A DNA stretch of 64,000 nucleotides from contig NZ_BMQV01000001.1 of NCBI RefSeq assembly GCF_014648295.1, positions 62,001-126,000 of the forward strand, written 5' to 3'. Shown here piece by piece: positions 8,626 through 17,357 of the stretch; within the stretch, counting starts at the first letter, position 1, and the number at the start of each line of letters is the position of its first letter. This DNA is from Shewanella saliphila. GTDB lineage: Bacteria; Pseudomonadota; Gammaproteobacteria; Enterobacterales; Shewanellaceae. The position numbers and the translations under genes are program-made. The notes beneath the pieces were generated by a model. The model was given only the letters and a program-made list of their open reading frames with translations, had not been told where the DNA came from and searched no databases.

Positions 8626-10398
8626 ATGACTATTGATATGCTTGTCGTACTTGCCTATTTTTTCTTCTTAATCGCCATTGGGTGGATGTTTAGAAAATTT
8701 ACTACATCTACCAGTGATTACTTTAGAGGTGGCGGAAAAATGTTGTGGTGGATGGTTGGGGCCACTGCATTCATGACTCAATTCAGCGCATGGACATTTA
8801 CTGGTGCTGCGGGTCGGGCTTTTTCTGACGGGTTTGTCGTTGTTGTGTTGTTTCTAGCCAATGCCTTTGGCTATTTAATGAATTACCTCTACTTCGCACC
8901 TAGGTTTAGACAACTTAGAGTGGTCACTGCTATTGAAGCGATCCGCCAACGTTTTGGTAAGACTTCTGAGCAGTTTTTCACCTGGGCGGGCATGCCTGAC
9001 TCATTAATCTCTGCAGGTATTTGGCTTAATGGTTTAGCGATATTTGTGTCGGCTGTGTTTGATATCCCAATGGAAACCACCATCATAGTGACAGGTGCAG
9101 TACTGGTTATTATGTCAGTCACGGGTGGTTCTTGGGCGGTTGTCGCCTCTGATTTTATGCAAATGATTGTGATTATGGCCGTGACTATTACCTGTGCCAT
9201 TGCAGCTTATTTTTATGGCGGCGGGATCGGCAATATCATCGACAAATTCCACGGTAACTTTATGTTGGGTAATGACTTAAATTACGTCAGCATATTTGTA
9301 CTCTGGGTGGTGTTTATCTTCGTTAAGCAATTTGGCGTAATGAACAACAGCATTAATGCCTATCGTTATTTATGTGCCAAAGACAGTGAAAATGCCAAAA
9401 AGGCGGCTGCCCTCGCCTGCATTTTAATGGTTGTTGGCCCGTTGATTTGGTTCTTACCACCTTGGTATGTAAGCGCATTTATGCCTGACTTTGCCCTACA
9501 ATATGCGTCAATGGGCGACAAAGCTGGCGATGCAGCCTATTTAGCCTTTGTGCAAGAAGTGATGCCAGCCGGTATGGTCGGCTTGTTAATGTCGGCCATG
9601 TTTGCTGCCACCATGTCGTCAATGGATTCAGGGCTAAACCGTAATGCAGGGATTTTTGTCTGTAACTTCTACTCACCGATATTACGCGAACATGCCTCAC
9701 AAAAAGAGTTAGTCACCGTGAGTAAAATCACCACGGTTGTCATGGGCGTTATCATGATTTTGATTGGCTTGTTTATTAACTCTCTTAGCCACTTAAGCTT
9801 GTTCGATATTGTATTAAACGTAGGTGCATTAATCGGTTTCCCAATGTTAATTCCGGTATTACTGGGCATGTGGATCCGTAAAACACCAGACTGGTCTGGC
9901 TGGACAACCTTAATTGTGGGCGGTTTTGTGTCTTACTTCTTTGGTATTGCACTGACAGCTGGACAATTTGAAGCGATATTAGGTTTAGAAACGCCACTTA
10001 CAGATCGTGAATGGTCTGACTTAAAGATTGGCTTGAGCTTAGCGGCGCACGTTATCTTTACCGGTGGTTTCTTCTTTATGACCATGCTGTTCTACAAAGG
10101 CTTAACCCCTGAACGTGAAAAAGAAGTCGACCAACTGTTTATTAACTGGAACACCCCAGTAATAGCAGACAGTGAAGATCAGCAAACCCTAGACACTAAA
10201 CAGCGTTCAATGCTCGGTAATCTCATTACCGTTGCAGGTTTTGGTGTGTTGATTATGGCGTTAATTCCTAACGAACCAACAGGCCGTTTAATGTTCTTAC
10301 TTTGCGGTTCGATCGTACTGATTGTAGGCGTATTACTGGTTTATGCTGCGCGCTCAGGCAATGGAAGCGTTAAAAAAGCTGTGGTACAAAACGCGTAA
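8626..10398 (+). CDS. sodium:solute symporter (SSS), probable alginate-monomer/oligomer uptake
   Basis: The 590-residue polytopic inner-membrane protein is of the SSS family. It starts with a short periplasmic end and a first helix, then TSDYFRGGGKMLWWMVGATA, a classic SSS segment. MFAATMSSMDSGLNRNAGIF (about 327-346) is the conserved helix near the sodium site. About 13-15 membrane helices are expected, with a soluble loop near residues 495-525 and a long C-terminal extension. GAGG precedes the ATG. The position at the end of kdgF-kdgK-eda suggests uptake of unsaturated uronates, DEH or short alginate oligomers, like the Toa transporters of alginolytic Vibrio. Substrate is inferred from context only. 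Confidence 0.88.
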   Translation: MTIDMLVVLAYFFFLIAIGWMFRKFTTSTSDYFRGGGKMLWWMVGATAFMTQFSAWTFTGAAGRAFSDGFVVVVLFLANAFGYLMNYLYFAPRFRQLRVVTAIEAIRQRFGKTSEQFFTWAGMPDSLISAGIWLNGLAIFVSAVFDIPMETTIIVTGAVLVIMSVTGGSWAVVASDFMQMIVIMAVTITCAIAAYFYGGGIGNIIDKFHGNFMLGNDLNYVSIFVLWVVFIFVKQFGVMNNSINAYRYLCAKDSENAKKAAALACILMVVGPLIWFLPPWYVSAFMPDFALQYASMGDKAGDAAYLAFVQEVMPAGMVGLLMSAMFAATMSSMDSGLNRNAGIFVCNFYSPILREHASQKELVTVSKITTVVMGVIMILIGLFINSLSHLSLFDIVLNVGALIGFPMLIPVLLGMWIRKTPDWSGWTTLIVGGFVSYFFGIALTAGQFEAILGLETPLTDREWSDLKIGLSLAAHVIFTGGFFFMTMLFYKGLTPEREKEVDQLFINWNTPVIADSEDQQTLDTKQRSMLGNLITVAGFGVLIMALIPNEPTGRLMFLLCGSIVLIVGVLLVYAARSGNGSVKKAVVQNA

Positions 10399-10423
10399 TC
10401 GTTATCAGTTATAGCGTCCTAAA

Positions 10424-10451
10424 AAAGGCCTTATAGAAATATAAGGCCTTT
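10424..10451. terminator. bidirectional terminator between the symporter gene and psrC
   Basis: A 12-bp perfect stem (AAAGGCCTTATA and complement) with a GAAA loop lies between the convergent symporter and psrC genes. A and T flanks on both sides suit termination in both directions. Confidence 0.85.
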
Positions 10452-10478
10452 ACATTTGGATGACATAATTTTCAGAGG

Positions 10479-11420
10479 TTAACTAATATAAGTTTGACCC
10501 GCGTAAATAATGAAATGTCGTAGCGCTAACACACCGGTTAAGCTGCAACACGCAACGGTTAACATCATCGCTTTTGTATGACGAGCCTTTGATGGCAGGA
10601 ACATTGATAGGATTGGAATACAAAAACCAATACCTACCACACCATACCAAAATACACTCGCCCAAATATCCTGTGTTAACGATGCTAATGCTTGTGCCGC
10701 TGCACCGCCGGTAAAATACAGTGAGGTAAATAACATCACCAAAAACATCATTTCAGTAATAATGACCGGTAAATCTAGGCCATGTAATTTACTCACATCA
10801 TCGTCATGTGATGTGCTGTTAAAGCAGGTTAACGCCACAATTAAGTTACCTGCAGCACCAGCAGACAAACCCGATGCTAAAAACAAGGCTGGTAAAATAG
10901 CCGTATTTAACATTGGATACGCATTCATCGCTGAAATTAAGAAACCAGTATACGCGCCCACGCCCACTGCCAATACAAACAATAGAATTTCAATCATTGT
11001 TCTAAATGGCATTAGCATGTGACTTATTGGCACTAAAAAGCCTAATTTCCACTTAGGCAGCTCATCACGTAATACAATCATTGAATAGGCAATGCCTAAA
11101 GGTGAATAAGCCAGTAACGCAGCCACACCAATCGCCATAACAGAATCAAAATTGTAATTAATTAAAATCAACCAAAAATGAAAAGGTTTGGTTAAATCAA
11201 ATACTAAACAGGCTAAACCTAGCGTTATCGCCACAGGCCCAATAATGGCCGAGGCTTTTAATATCGCACTTTCAATCTGTTTATCTTTGCTATACCAACG
11301 CATACCAATACCAATCAGTACGCTACCAGCCGATAACCCCGCCATAAATAAGTAAACCGCAATTATCCAGTTCCACACTACAGGATCGTATTGCGCCATA
11401 TCGCCCCAGATATTGTTCAT
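10479..11420 (-). CDS. psrC: polysulfide/thiosulfate reductase membrane anchor, NrfD family
   Basis: The 313-residue protein has about eight membrane helices, such as VYLFMAGLSAGSVLIGIGM and AILPALFLASGLSAGAAGNL, and is of the NrfD/PsrC type, not the haem b PhsC type of Salmonella. PsrC-type anchors take electrons from menaquinol and pass them to the PsrB iron-sulfur subunit outside the membrane. Its ATG overlaps the end of psrB (ATGA), so the two are translationally coupled. It is the last gene of psrABC. Confidence 0.9.
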   Translation of the reverse strand: MNNIWGDMAQYDPVVWNWIIAVYLFMAGLSAGSVLIGIGMRWYSKDKQIESAILKASAIIGPVAITLGLACLVFDLTKPFHFWLILINYNFDSVMAIGVAALLAYSPLGIAYSMIVLRDELPKWKLGFLVPISHMLMPFRTMIEILLFVLAVGVGAYTGFLISAMNAYPMLNTAILPALFLASGLSAGAAGNLIVALTCFNSTSHDDDVSKLHGLDLPVIITEMMFLVMLFTSLYFTGGAAAQALASLTQDIWASVFWYGVVGIGFCIPILSMFLPSKARHTKAMMLTVACCSLTGVLALRHFIIYAGQTYIS

Positions 11421-11989
11421 GATTGAATCCCTCCACGTTTAGTCGGAACACGGTAAACCCTAGGTTTGGTGCCTAAATGGGTTTTATCTTGATAGGTTAT
11501 TTTGGTATTGAGTAACTTGGCCACGTCGCTGTTACTGTCGTTAGCATCGCCAAAATACAATGCATCGGTAGGACACACAGTCACACAAGCGGGTTGCTCA
11601 CCTCTTGCTAAACGGGTGTCTTTACAGAAATTACACTTATCAGCCGCTTTGGTTATTGGGTTAATAAAGCGGACTTTATAAGGACATGCCGCCACACAAT
11701 ACATACAACCGATGCACTTATCGTTATGGATAGACACTAAGCCATTTTCATCTATGTAGGCTGCACCTGTTGGGCACACCGTGACACAGGGCGCATCTTC
11801 ACATTGCTGACAAGACACTCGATGGTATTTAAAGTGTAAATCGGGTGCTTCACCAAAAGGCCCTTCTACTCGTACTTGTATGCGAGTTACCCCTTCAGGC
11901 ACATCATTTTCACTACGGCAGGCTACATTGCACGCTTGGCAGCCGATGCATTTGTTTTCGTCATGCACCATGACATATCGTTTATTCAT
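11417..11989 (-). CDS. psrB: polysulfide/thiosulfate reductase iron-sulfur subunit
   Basis: Of about 190 residues, this electron-transfer subunit carries four ferredoxin-type Cys clusters: CIGCQACNVAC, CQQCEDAPCVTVC, CIGCMYCVAAC and a fourth of the form CNFC followed after a gap by CVTVC. These bind four [4Fe-4S] centres linking PsrC to the molybdopterin subunit PsrA. I prefer the ATG at 11989 (MNKRYVMVH) because GGAG lies at usual spacing; a TTG at 12001 would start at that ribosome site. There is no own signal peptide, as expected for a protein exported as a complex with the Tat-targeted PsrA. It lies 28 bp after psrA. Confidence 0.92.
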   Translation of the reverse strand: MNKRYVMVHDENKCIGCQACNVACRSENDVPEGVTRIQVRVEGPFGEAPDLHFKYHRVSCQQCEDAPCVTVCPTGAAYIDENGLVSIHNDKCIGCMYCVAACPYKVRFINPITKAADKCNFCKDTRLARGEQPACVTVCPTDALYFGDANDSNSDVAKLLNTKITYQDKTHLGTKPRVYRVPTKRGGIQS

Positions 11990-12017
11990 AGGAGACTCCA
12001 AATCAATTAATTACCGG

Positions 12018-14300
12018 CTAAATTTTTGCCAACTTAACGCCTGTTGTGTGTAAGTTCATGCCACAAATGGGCGCGACAACATTAGGTAACAGGTTGCCAC
12101 AATGGATACCCTTACCCGTTGCACGCACCAGCTCTTTGTTTTTTGAACCAAAACCCATGTAGGCAAATACGGTGTCTTGACGAATACCCGGCGTGACTAG
12201 TGCTGTGCCCTCTTCGCTGCCGACACTGCTGGTTAATTGAATGGCATCACCACTGTGAATATTTAAACGACCTGCAGTTATGGGATGGATCCAAATAGCA
12301 TTACTCGACATTAAGTTAGACAGTAATGGAATGTTGTGGGTAGCCCCGTTGGTATGGACCGCCACTTTACCTTGAATAAAGTACAGCTCGTCAGCTTGTT
12401 TAAGTTGCACAGGACGATGCTTAATTACACCTCTGCCCGGCGCCATGTCTTCAACTTGCGCTGAGGTAAGTTCGATTTTTCCGCTTGGGGTTTTAAACTT
12501 CATTGCGGTAGCAAAAGTGCCGTCATGATCCACGTGTCTTGCATTGGCATAGGTATTAACAAACTCTTTAACCATACTCGGTTCACGTAGCATTAACGGT
12601 TTACCATAACTGACGTAGCCTAGCTTTTTGATGTGCTTTAATAAACTATGGTCACGATTAACCTGCATCAGTTGTAAGGTTTCAATGTTTTCCCATGGGT
12701 AATATTGTTCTAAGCCTAATGCCTCCCCGATATCTTTAAAAATTTGCCAACTTGGACGTGAATCACCAATCGTTTCTACTGCACGTTGACGCACATAATA
12801 AGCCGGGTTTTTTCCTGATTTATCAAAAATTTCTTCATCACGTTCAAGGTAGGTAGACTCTGGCAAAATGATGTCGGCATAGGCGGCGGTTTCACTAATA
12901 TACAAATCACAACAAACCACTAACTCAAGCGCCTTAAGAGATTGCTCCACTTTGGCTCGATCCGTCAGCGTCTGCATAGGATTGGTACGGCTCATTATCC
13001 ATGCTTTTAATTGATAGGGTTTAGCGTCTAAAGAGGCGTCGATAATACTTTGATATATCCCACCTGAAGACCACATTAATTTAAATTGCTCGTCTACTTG
13101 ATCAATGCGTTTAGCGGTAATTTCGGGCATATCTTTAACACCCGGTTTCGCTAATTCTGGTGCCACTTGCTCGCCAGCTAACTTGTTATAGCTTGACGCC
13201 TTCTTGCCCATGTAAATGCCACCTTTGCGCTCAATATTTCCTATTAAAATATTGGCGGCATAAATAGCACGGCGCATATCAAATTCTTCTGGGGTGAACG
13301 TCGCTCGATGACCAAAATCGACCACGGCATGAGGCGCATGACTTGCATACTCATGAGCGATACGGCGAATGGCAGAAGCTGAAACATCAGAAACTGACTC
13401 TGCCCACTCAGGGGTATATTGTTTCACCTCTGCAGCGAACTCATCAAAACCGACTACAAACTGTTCAATAAACAGCTTGTCATAGAGGTTGTCATTAATC
13501 AGTACATGACAAATAGCCAATGCGACAGACACATCAGTACCAGGGCGGATGGCATGCCATTCATCGGCTTTATCTGCAACAACAGAAAAGCGAGGCTCAA
13601 ATACCACTAACTTAGCCCCTTTATCCATCTGTGCTTGCATCATGCCTCTGGTTTCAGACATGTTAATGCCTTCATAAATATTATGACCAAAGTTAATAAT
13701 GTATTTAGAGTTACCTAAATCTCGCTTCATTTTGGTGCCGAACATGGCTTTTGCCGCGATTACATAAGCGCCAGGACAGGTTGATGCATGTGTAAATGTA
13801 TTTGGTGTACCTAAGGCATTAGCTAGGTGGAATACATGGCCGTCTAAAGAGCCTGATTTAGATGAAAATGCGATTGATTCTGCGCCGTGTTGTTGTTTAA
13901 TTGCTGTCAGTTTTTGGGCAATAAATTGATACGCTTCATCCCAACTAATTTCAGCCCATTTACCCTCACCGCGTTCTCCAACGCGTTTTAATGGCTTAAC
14001 TAAACGCTGTGGGTCATAAAGCAAGCTGTGACCTGCACCACCGCGAGCACACACTTTGCCGCCAAATGATTTAGCTTCTTTATTGCCGCTAATAAACACA
14101 TTTTTACCATCTACAATACGTGCCTTGATCGGGCAACGGGTGGAACACATTTCACAAATACTGGCCACTTCAGAAGACACCCCTTTTAGAGGTTGTTTTT
14201 CAATTGCAGCAAGTGAACCTGGTAAAATACTCGCAAGCGCACAAGTCGCACCACTGGCACCTGCACCTTGTAAAAAATGACGCCGATTTAACTGGATCAT
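12018..14300 (-). CDS. psrA: polysulfide/thiosulfate reductase, molybdopterin catalytic subunit
   Basis: This is a DMSO-reductase-superfamily enzyme of about 760 residues. The N-terminus carries a twin-arginine signal (RRHFLQGAGASGATCALASI), so it acts in the periplasm. A [4Fe-4S] site is seen as CEMCSTRCPIKA with a later KVCARGG Cys. THASTCPGAY contains the likely molybdenum-ligand Cys. Length matches PsrA/PhsA and is far shorter than tetrathionate reductase TtrA (about 1000). I chose the ATG at 14300, which follows AAGGGGGC, over a GTG at 14315. In S. oneidensis the homologous psrA is needed for thiosulfate and sulfur respiration. The kinase gene upstream suggests thiosulfate control. Confidence 0.9.
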   Translation of the reverse strand: MIQLNRRHFLQGAGASGATCALASILPGSLAAIEKQPLKGVSSEVASICEMCSTRCPIKARIVDGKNVFISGNKEAKSFGGKVCARGGAGHSLLYDPQRLVKPLKRVGERGEGKWAEISWDEAYQFIAQKLTAIKQQHGAESIAFSSKSGSLDGHVFHLANALGTPNTFTHASTCPGAYVIAAKAMFGTKMKRDLGNSKYIINFGHNIYEGINMSETRGMMQAQMDKGAKLVVFEPRFSVVADKADEWHAIRPGTDVSVALAICHVLINDNLYDKLFIEQFVVGFDEFAAEVKQYTPEWAESVSDVSASAIRRIAHEYASHAPHAVVDFGHRATFTPEEFDMRRAIYAANILIGNIERKGGIYMGKKASSYNKLAGEQVAPELAKPGVKDMPEITAKRIDQVDEQFKLMWSSGGIYQSIIDASLDAKPYQLKAWIMSRTNPMQTLTDRAKVEQSLKALELVVCCDLYISETAAYADIILPESTYLERDEEIFDKSGKNPAYYVRQRAVETIGDSRPSWQIFKDIGEALGLEQYYPWENIETLQLMQVNRDHSLLKHIKKLGYVSYGKPLMLREPSMVKEFVNTYANARHVDHDGTFATAMKFKTPSGKIELTSAQVEDMAPGRGVIKHRPVQLKQADELYFIQGKVAVHTNGATHNIPLLSNLMSSNAIWIHPITAGRLNIHSGDAIQLTSSVGSEEGTALVTPGIRQDTVFAYMGFGSKNKELVRATGKGIHCGNLLPNVVAPICGMNLHTTGVKLAKI

Positions 14301-14430
14301 GATTGCCCCCTTCACCTTGGCGAAACATAACGCTATTACGGTTAACGTAGATTTAATGGCGTTTAATGAGTCAACATCACACTAAGCGCCATCCCTAAGC
14401 GCATTGTTAAACCTTATTGAAATCATGGGT

Positions 14431-14448
14431 ATTGTGGTAAACCACAAT
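14431..14448. promoter_or_regulatory. 18-bp perfect palindrome upstream of psrA
   Basis: ATTGTGGTAAACCACAAT has 8-bp inverted arms around AA, about 130 bp before the psrA start and about 50 bp beyond the thsS stop. It does not match the CRP or FNR consensus. Its position suits an activator site for the nearby FixJ/NarL-type response regulator. Confidence 0.6.
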
Positions 14449-14498
14449 GAGGGGAATCATTTGATAGACATCACGGTTTAAGTGCTCAAAACACAAAG

Positions 14499-16367
14499 TT
14501 AAATGAATTTAGGATCGCTAAGATAGGATTTTTCAGGAATGTTAACAGGGATATCGATTAATACCCGACAGCCCGATACTGTCGGCGCGTCAGGGTCTTC
14601 GGCACAAGTTGATAAGTCGAGGTCACCGCCAAATTGCATAATGACATCTTTGCAAATAGCAAGACCAAGGCCTAAGCCATTTTGTTTAGTTGTAAAAAAC
14701 GTGGTTTTATAATCTTCATTGGCACAGCTCAAACCGATGCCATTGTCATAAATTTTTAACTGTAAATGACCATTTACCACCCTTAGGTCAATTAAAATTT
14801 GCTTAGCGCTTAGCTGTGCACTGCTTGTGTCAGTCAGTGCATCAATGGCATTTTTTAATATGTTGATTAAGACCTGACAAAAACCTACTTTATCGCCTTT
14901 TAACATCAGTTCACTGCAGTGGAGTTTGCTTGTCACTTCAATCTTATGCGTTTCAAACTCGTGAGCTAATAATTCTATGCACAATGATATTTGTTCACAC
15001 ACATCAAAATCAGTGCTTTGTGTGTCTTTTCGTTGCAGTAACGTTCTTATTCGATGGACAATTTCACCTGCTCGGTTTGATTGGCGTAATATTTTACCGA
15101 GTAATTTGTATTGCACAGAGTCTTCACCATAGTGTTTCGCCTGTTCAAGCATGCCACCTTCACTGTATTGGGTTATCGCAGCAATGGGCTGATTAAGCTC
15201 ATGGGCTAAACCTGCTCCAATTTCACCTAAAATAGCCGCGCTTTGTAAGCGTTCTAACTGTAATGCTTTGGTTTTTAACTGACGCTCAGTAGCAAGTAAA
15301 TTCTCACTTTTTTTCATAAAGCGGTATTCAAGCCACACATGATACATAGTTGCTAACATAAACAATCCGATGAAACCAAAACCCCATTTCTGATTTAATT
15401 TTATCCACTGCCAAATCTGTAAATACAAAGGCTCTTTTTCCAAGTGCAGATCTAATGCTTTATAGAGTTTCATCACTTGAAATTGGCTAATAGGTGCAGC
15501 CCAACCTCGGTTTTGACTGATAACAGAAATGGGATCCGATTCACTAATGGCAAACAAAGCTCGAGTAATGTTGGTTCTGACTTTTAACGGAACGTCGTCA
15601 GATGAGGCAAAAGACCAATTAGGGTATAACGGTGTACTGACTGCACAATCATAACCGTCTGGAGTGATATCATTGATGACTCGATAATTCTCAGCTTTGA
15701 TATAACCTTGTTCGACCATTTGCTCAAAGGTACAAAATGGCGTAATCGCAATATCTGCCGTGTTATCGCGCACCTGATAAATTAACGGCTCTAAAGGAAA
15801 CCCCAAAAAAGTGACTTTGTCGAAAAAGTTATCGGTAGGATAATTCATAGATTGAATCAACCCCATCGCGGCTTGATAACCACCAAGAGCATTAGGATCG
15901 CTGGCTACAGCAGTATGACCGGCTAAGTCTTCAATAGACTTTAATGGACTATCTTGCCTAACAATAATGGTGGCGCCAATGGCAAAGGTATTACCGCCAT
16001 GTTTATCACTTTTCATAGTGGCGAGCCACGAAATGGGGAAATCACCGCTCATATTAAAATAATGACCAGGATTGGTGACCACAAATTGCACCTGGCCATT
16101 AATTAACTGTTGATTCATATTAGTAAAATCAAGCGGAACGACTTCAAAACTAGCAGAAGGCACTATTGCGGTAAGGTAATCCATCAGCGGTTGCCAACGC
16201 GCTATACTTTTGGCCACGCCATAATTAGCCAGCACCGCCACACGATAATGCACAACATCGTTGTCTTGTGCGGTGGTAGTCTGATTTAATGTCGGTTTTG
16301 CCACAACAGTCGATAACAGCGTCAATGAAGTTAACAAAATCAATAGTAATGGGATAACTAGACGCAT
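14499..16367 (-). CDS. thsS: sensor histidine kinase with periplasmic PhnD-like domain (ThsS/TtrS type)
   Basis: The 622-residue kinase has a signal-like N-terminal helix (about 5-22), a periplasmic PhnD-like substrate-binding domain (about 40-315), one membrane helix (about 329-345), and a kinase core. The H box is GEIGAGLAHELNQP with His389; NILKNAIDAL is the N box and GLGLGLAIC a G box. TtrS (tetrathionate) and ThsS (thiosulfate, Shewanella halifaxensis) share this layout. Neighbouring psrABC, not ttrABC, favours ThsS. Two Cys in the sensor domain (212 and 241) may be functionally important; that is inference. It lies upstream of psrA on the same strand and diverges from the regulator gene. 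Confidence 0.82.
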   Translation of the reverse strand: MRLVIPLLLILLTSLTLLSTVVAKPTLNQTTTAQDNDVVHYRVAVLANYGVAKSIARWQPLMDYLTAIVPSASFEVVPLDFTNMNQQLINGQVQFVVTNPGHYFNMSGDFPISWLATMKSDKHGGNTFAIGATIIVRQDSPLKSIEDLAGHTAVASDPNALGGYQAAMGLIQSMNYPTDNFFDKVTFLGFPLEPLIYQVRDNTADIAITPFCTFEQMVEQGYIKAENYRVINDITPDGYDCAVSTPLYPNWSFASSDDVPLKVRTNITRALFAISESDPISVISQNRGWAAPISQFQVMKLYKALDLHLEKEPLYLQIWQWIKLNQKWGFGFIGLFMLATMYHVWLEYRFMKKSENLLATERQLKTKALQLERLQSAAILGEIGAGLAHELNQPIAAITQYSEGGMLEQAKHYGEDSVQYKLLGKILRQSNRAGEIVHRIRTLLQRKDTQSTDFDVCEQISLCIELLAHEFETHKIEVTSKLHCSELMLKGDKVGFCQVLINILKNAIDALTDTSSAQLSAKQILIDLRVVNGHLQLKIYDNGIGLSCANEDYKTTFFTTKQNGLGLGLAICKDVIMQFGGDLDLSTCAEDPDAPTVSGCRVLIDIPVNIPEKSYLSDPKFI

Positions 16368-16525
16368 TTATGTCTCATCACTCTTAACAGGGCATACGAA
16401 GCAGTTAACTGTATTTTAAAGCACTATTTAAGCCAATAAAGTTGCATGTCGCACAAAACCCAAGTAACTATTTGCTCAATAAAAACTAACCATTAAACTA
16501 TAAAAAACAAAATTAAGTGACTGAT

Positions 16526-17122
16526 ATGCCGAATATTCAACGTGTTTATATGGTTGACGACGACTTGGCCATCCTCGATTCAATGCAATTTATGTTGTTG
16601 CAGTATGGCTATGATTTGAACATTTTTGATAGTGCTGAAGACTTTTTAGACAAAATAGACATATCACTTGCGGCTTGTTTAATTGTCGACAGCAATATGC
16701 CTGATATTACTGGGCAGCAATTGCAGCAAAAACTGGTTACAGCCCAAAGCCCCATTGGCATAATATTTCTCACAGGTCATGGCGATCTGCCCATGGCCGT
16801 AAATGCCTTTAGGCAAGGTGCATGTGACTTTTTTCAAAAACCGGTCAAAGGTACCGAGCTGGTTAAAGCAATAGACAAAGCACTGACAACCAGCGCTTAC
16901 GAATTTGAATCTATTCAATTAAAAAAACGTTATAACACGCTCACAGAAAGAGAGAATCAAGTTTTACATTTATTGATAGAGGGTAAAACCAACAAACAGA
17001 TGGCAGATACCCTTTTTGTTTCATTACGCACTATAGAAGTTCATCGAGCTAACATTATTAAAAAATTGCAAGTACATAACGCTGCTGAACTGGCTAAATT
17101 TAGTCCTTTACTCGCACAATAA
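16526..17122 (+). CDS. thsR: FixJ/LuxR-type response regulator (ThsR/TtrR type)
   Basis: The receiver domain has the DDD acidic patch (YMVDDDLAIL), the phosphoacceptor in LIVDSNMPDITG, a Thr in FLTGHG and the conserved Lys in FFQKPVKG. The C-terminal LuxR-type helix-turn-helix reads LTERENQVLHLLIEGKTNKQ and ISLRTIEVHR-like residues. It is paired with the divergent kinase gene and probably activates psrABC. The ATG at 16526 gives 198 residues; a GTG at 16517 is also possible, and neither has a strong ribosome site. Whether it answers thiosulfate or tetrathionate cannot be proved here. Confidence 0.85.
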   Translation: MPNIQRVYMVDDDLAILDSMQFMLLQYGYDLNIFDSAEDFLDKIDISLAACLIVDSNMPDITGQQLQQKLVTAQSPIGIIFLTGHGDLPMAVNAFRQGACDFFQKPVKGTELVKAIDKALTTSAYEFESIQLKKRYNTLTERENQVLHLLIEGKTNKQMADTLFVSLRTIEVHRANIIKKLQVHNAAELAKFSPLLAQ

Positions 17123-17282
17123 TAACGCCGCACATTATCGCGGCTCTTTATACTTGTCTTTAAAATCTGATGCACCAAAAGCTTGTCTTTATGGGTATCA
17201 ATAAGCCAAAAACCTCGCCCAAAATCCTGCATTTAAGCTTGTATTCATAAAGTTTTGCTTATATTTACTCACAATTTCAACA

Positions 17283-17311
17283 TTGACAATTTTTGTCAGT
17301 CTTAGATTATG
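17283..17311 (+). promoter_or_regulatory. candidate promoter of the M13 peptidase gene with overlapping palindrome
   Basis: TTGACA (17283-17288) is followed after 17 bases by ATTATG, a fair -10. A perfect palindrome, TGACAATTTTTGTCA (17284-17298), overlaps the -35 and could be an operator. Confidence 0.45.
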
Positions 17312-17357
17312 GTAATGCAAACAACCATTGGATTATAAAAAAGGAAAAACGATTACA

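Noticed and set aside
12018-14300. Identification of the molybdoenzyme as tetrathionate reductase TtrA, because the kinase resembles TtrS.
   Set aside because: The protein is about 760 residues versus about 1000 for TtrA, and gene order and anchor fit psrABC.
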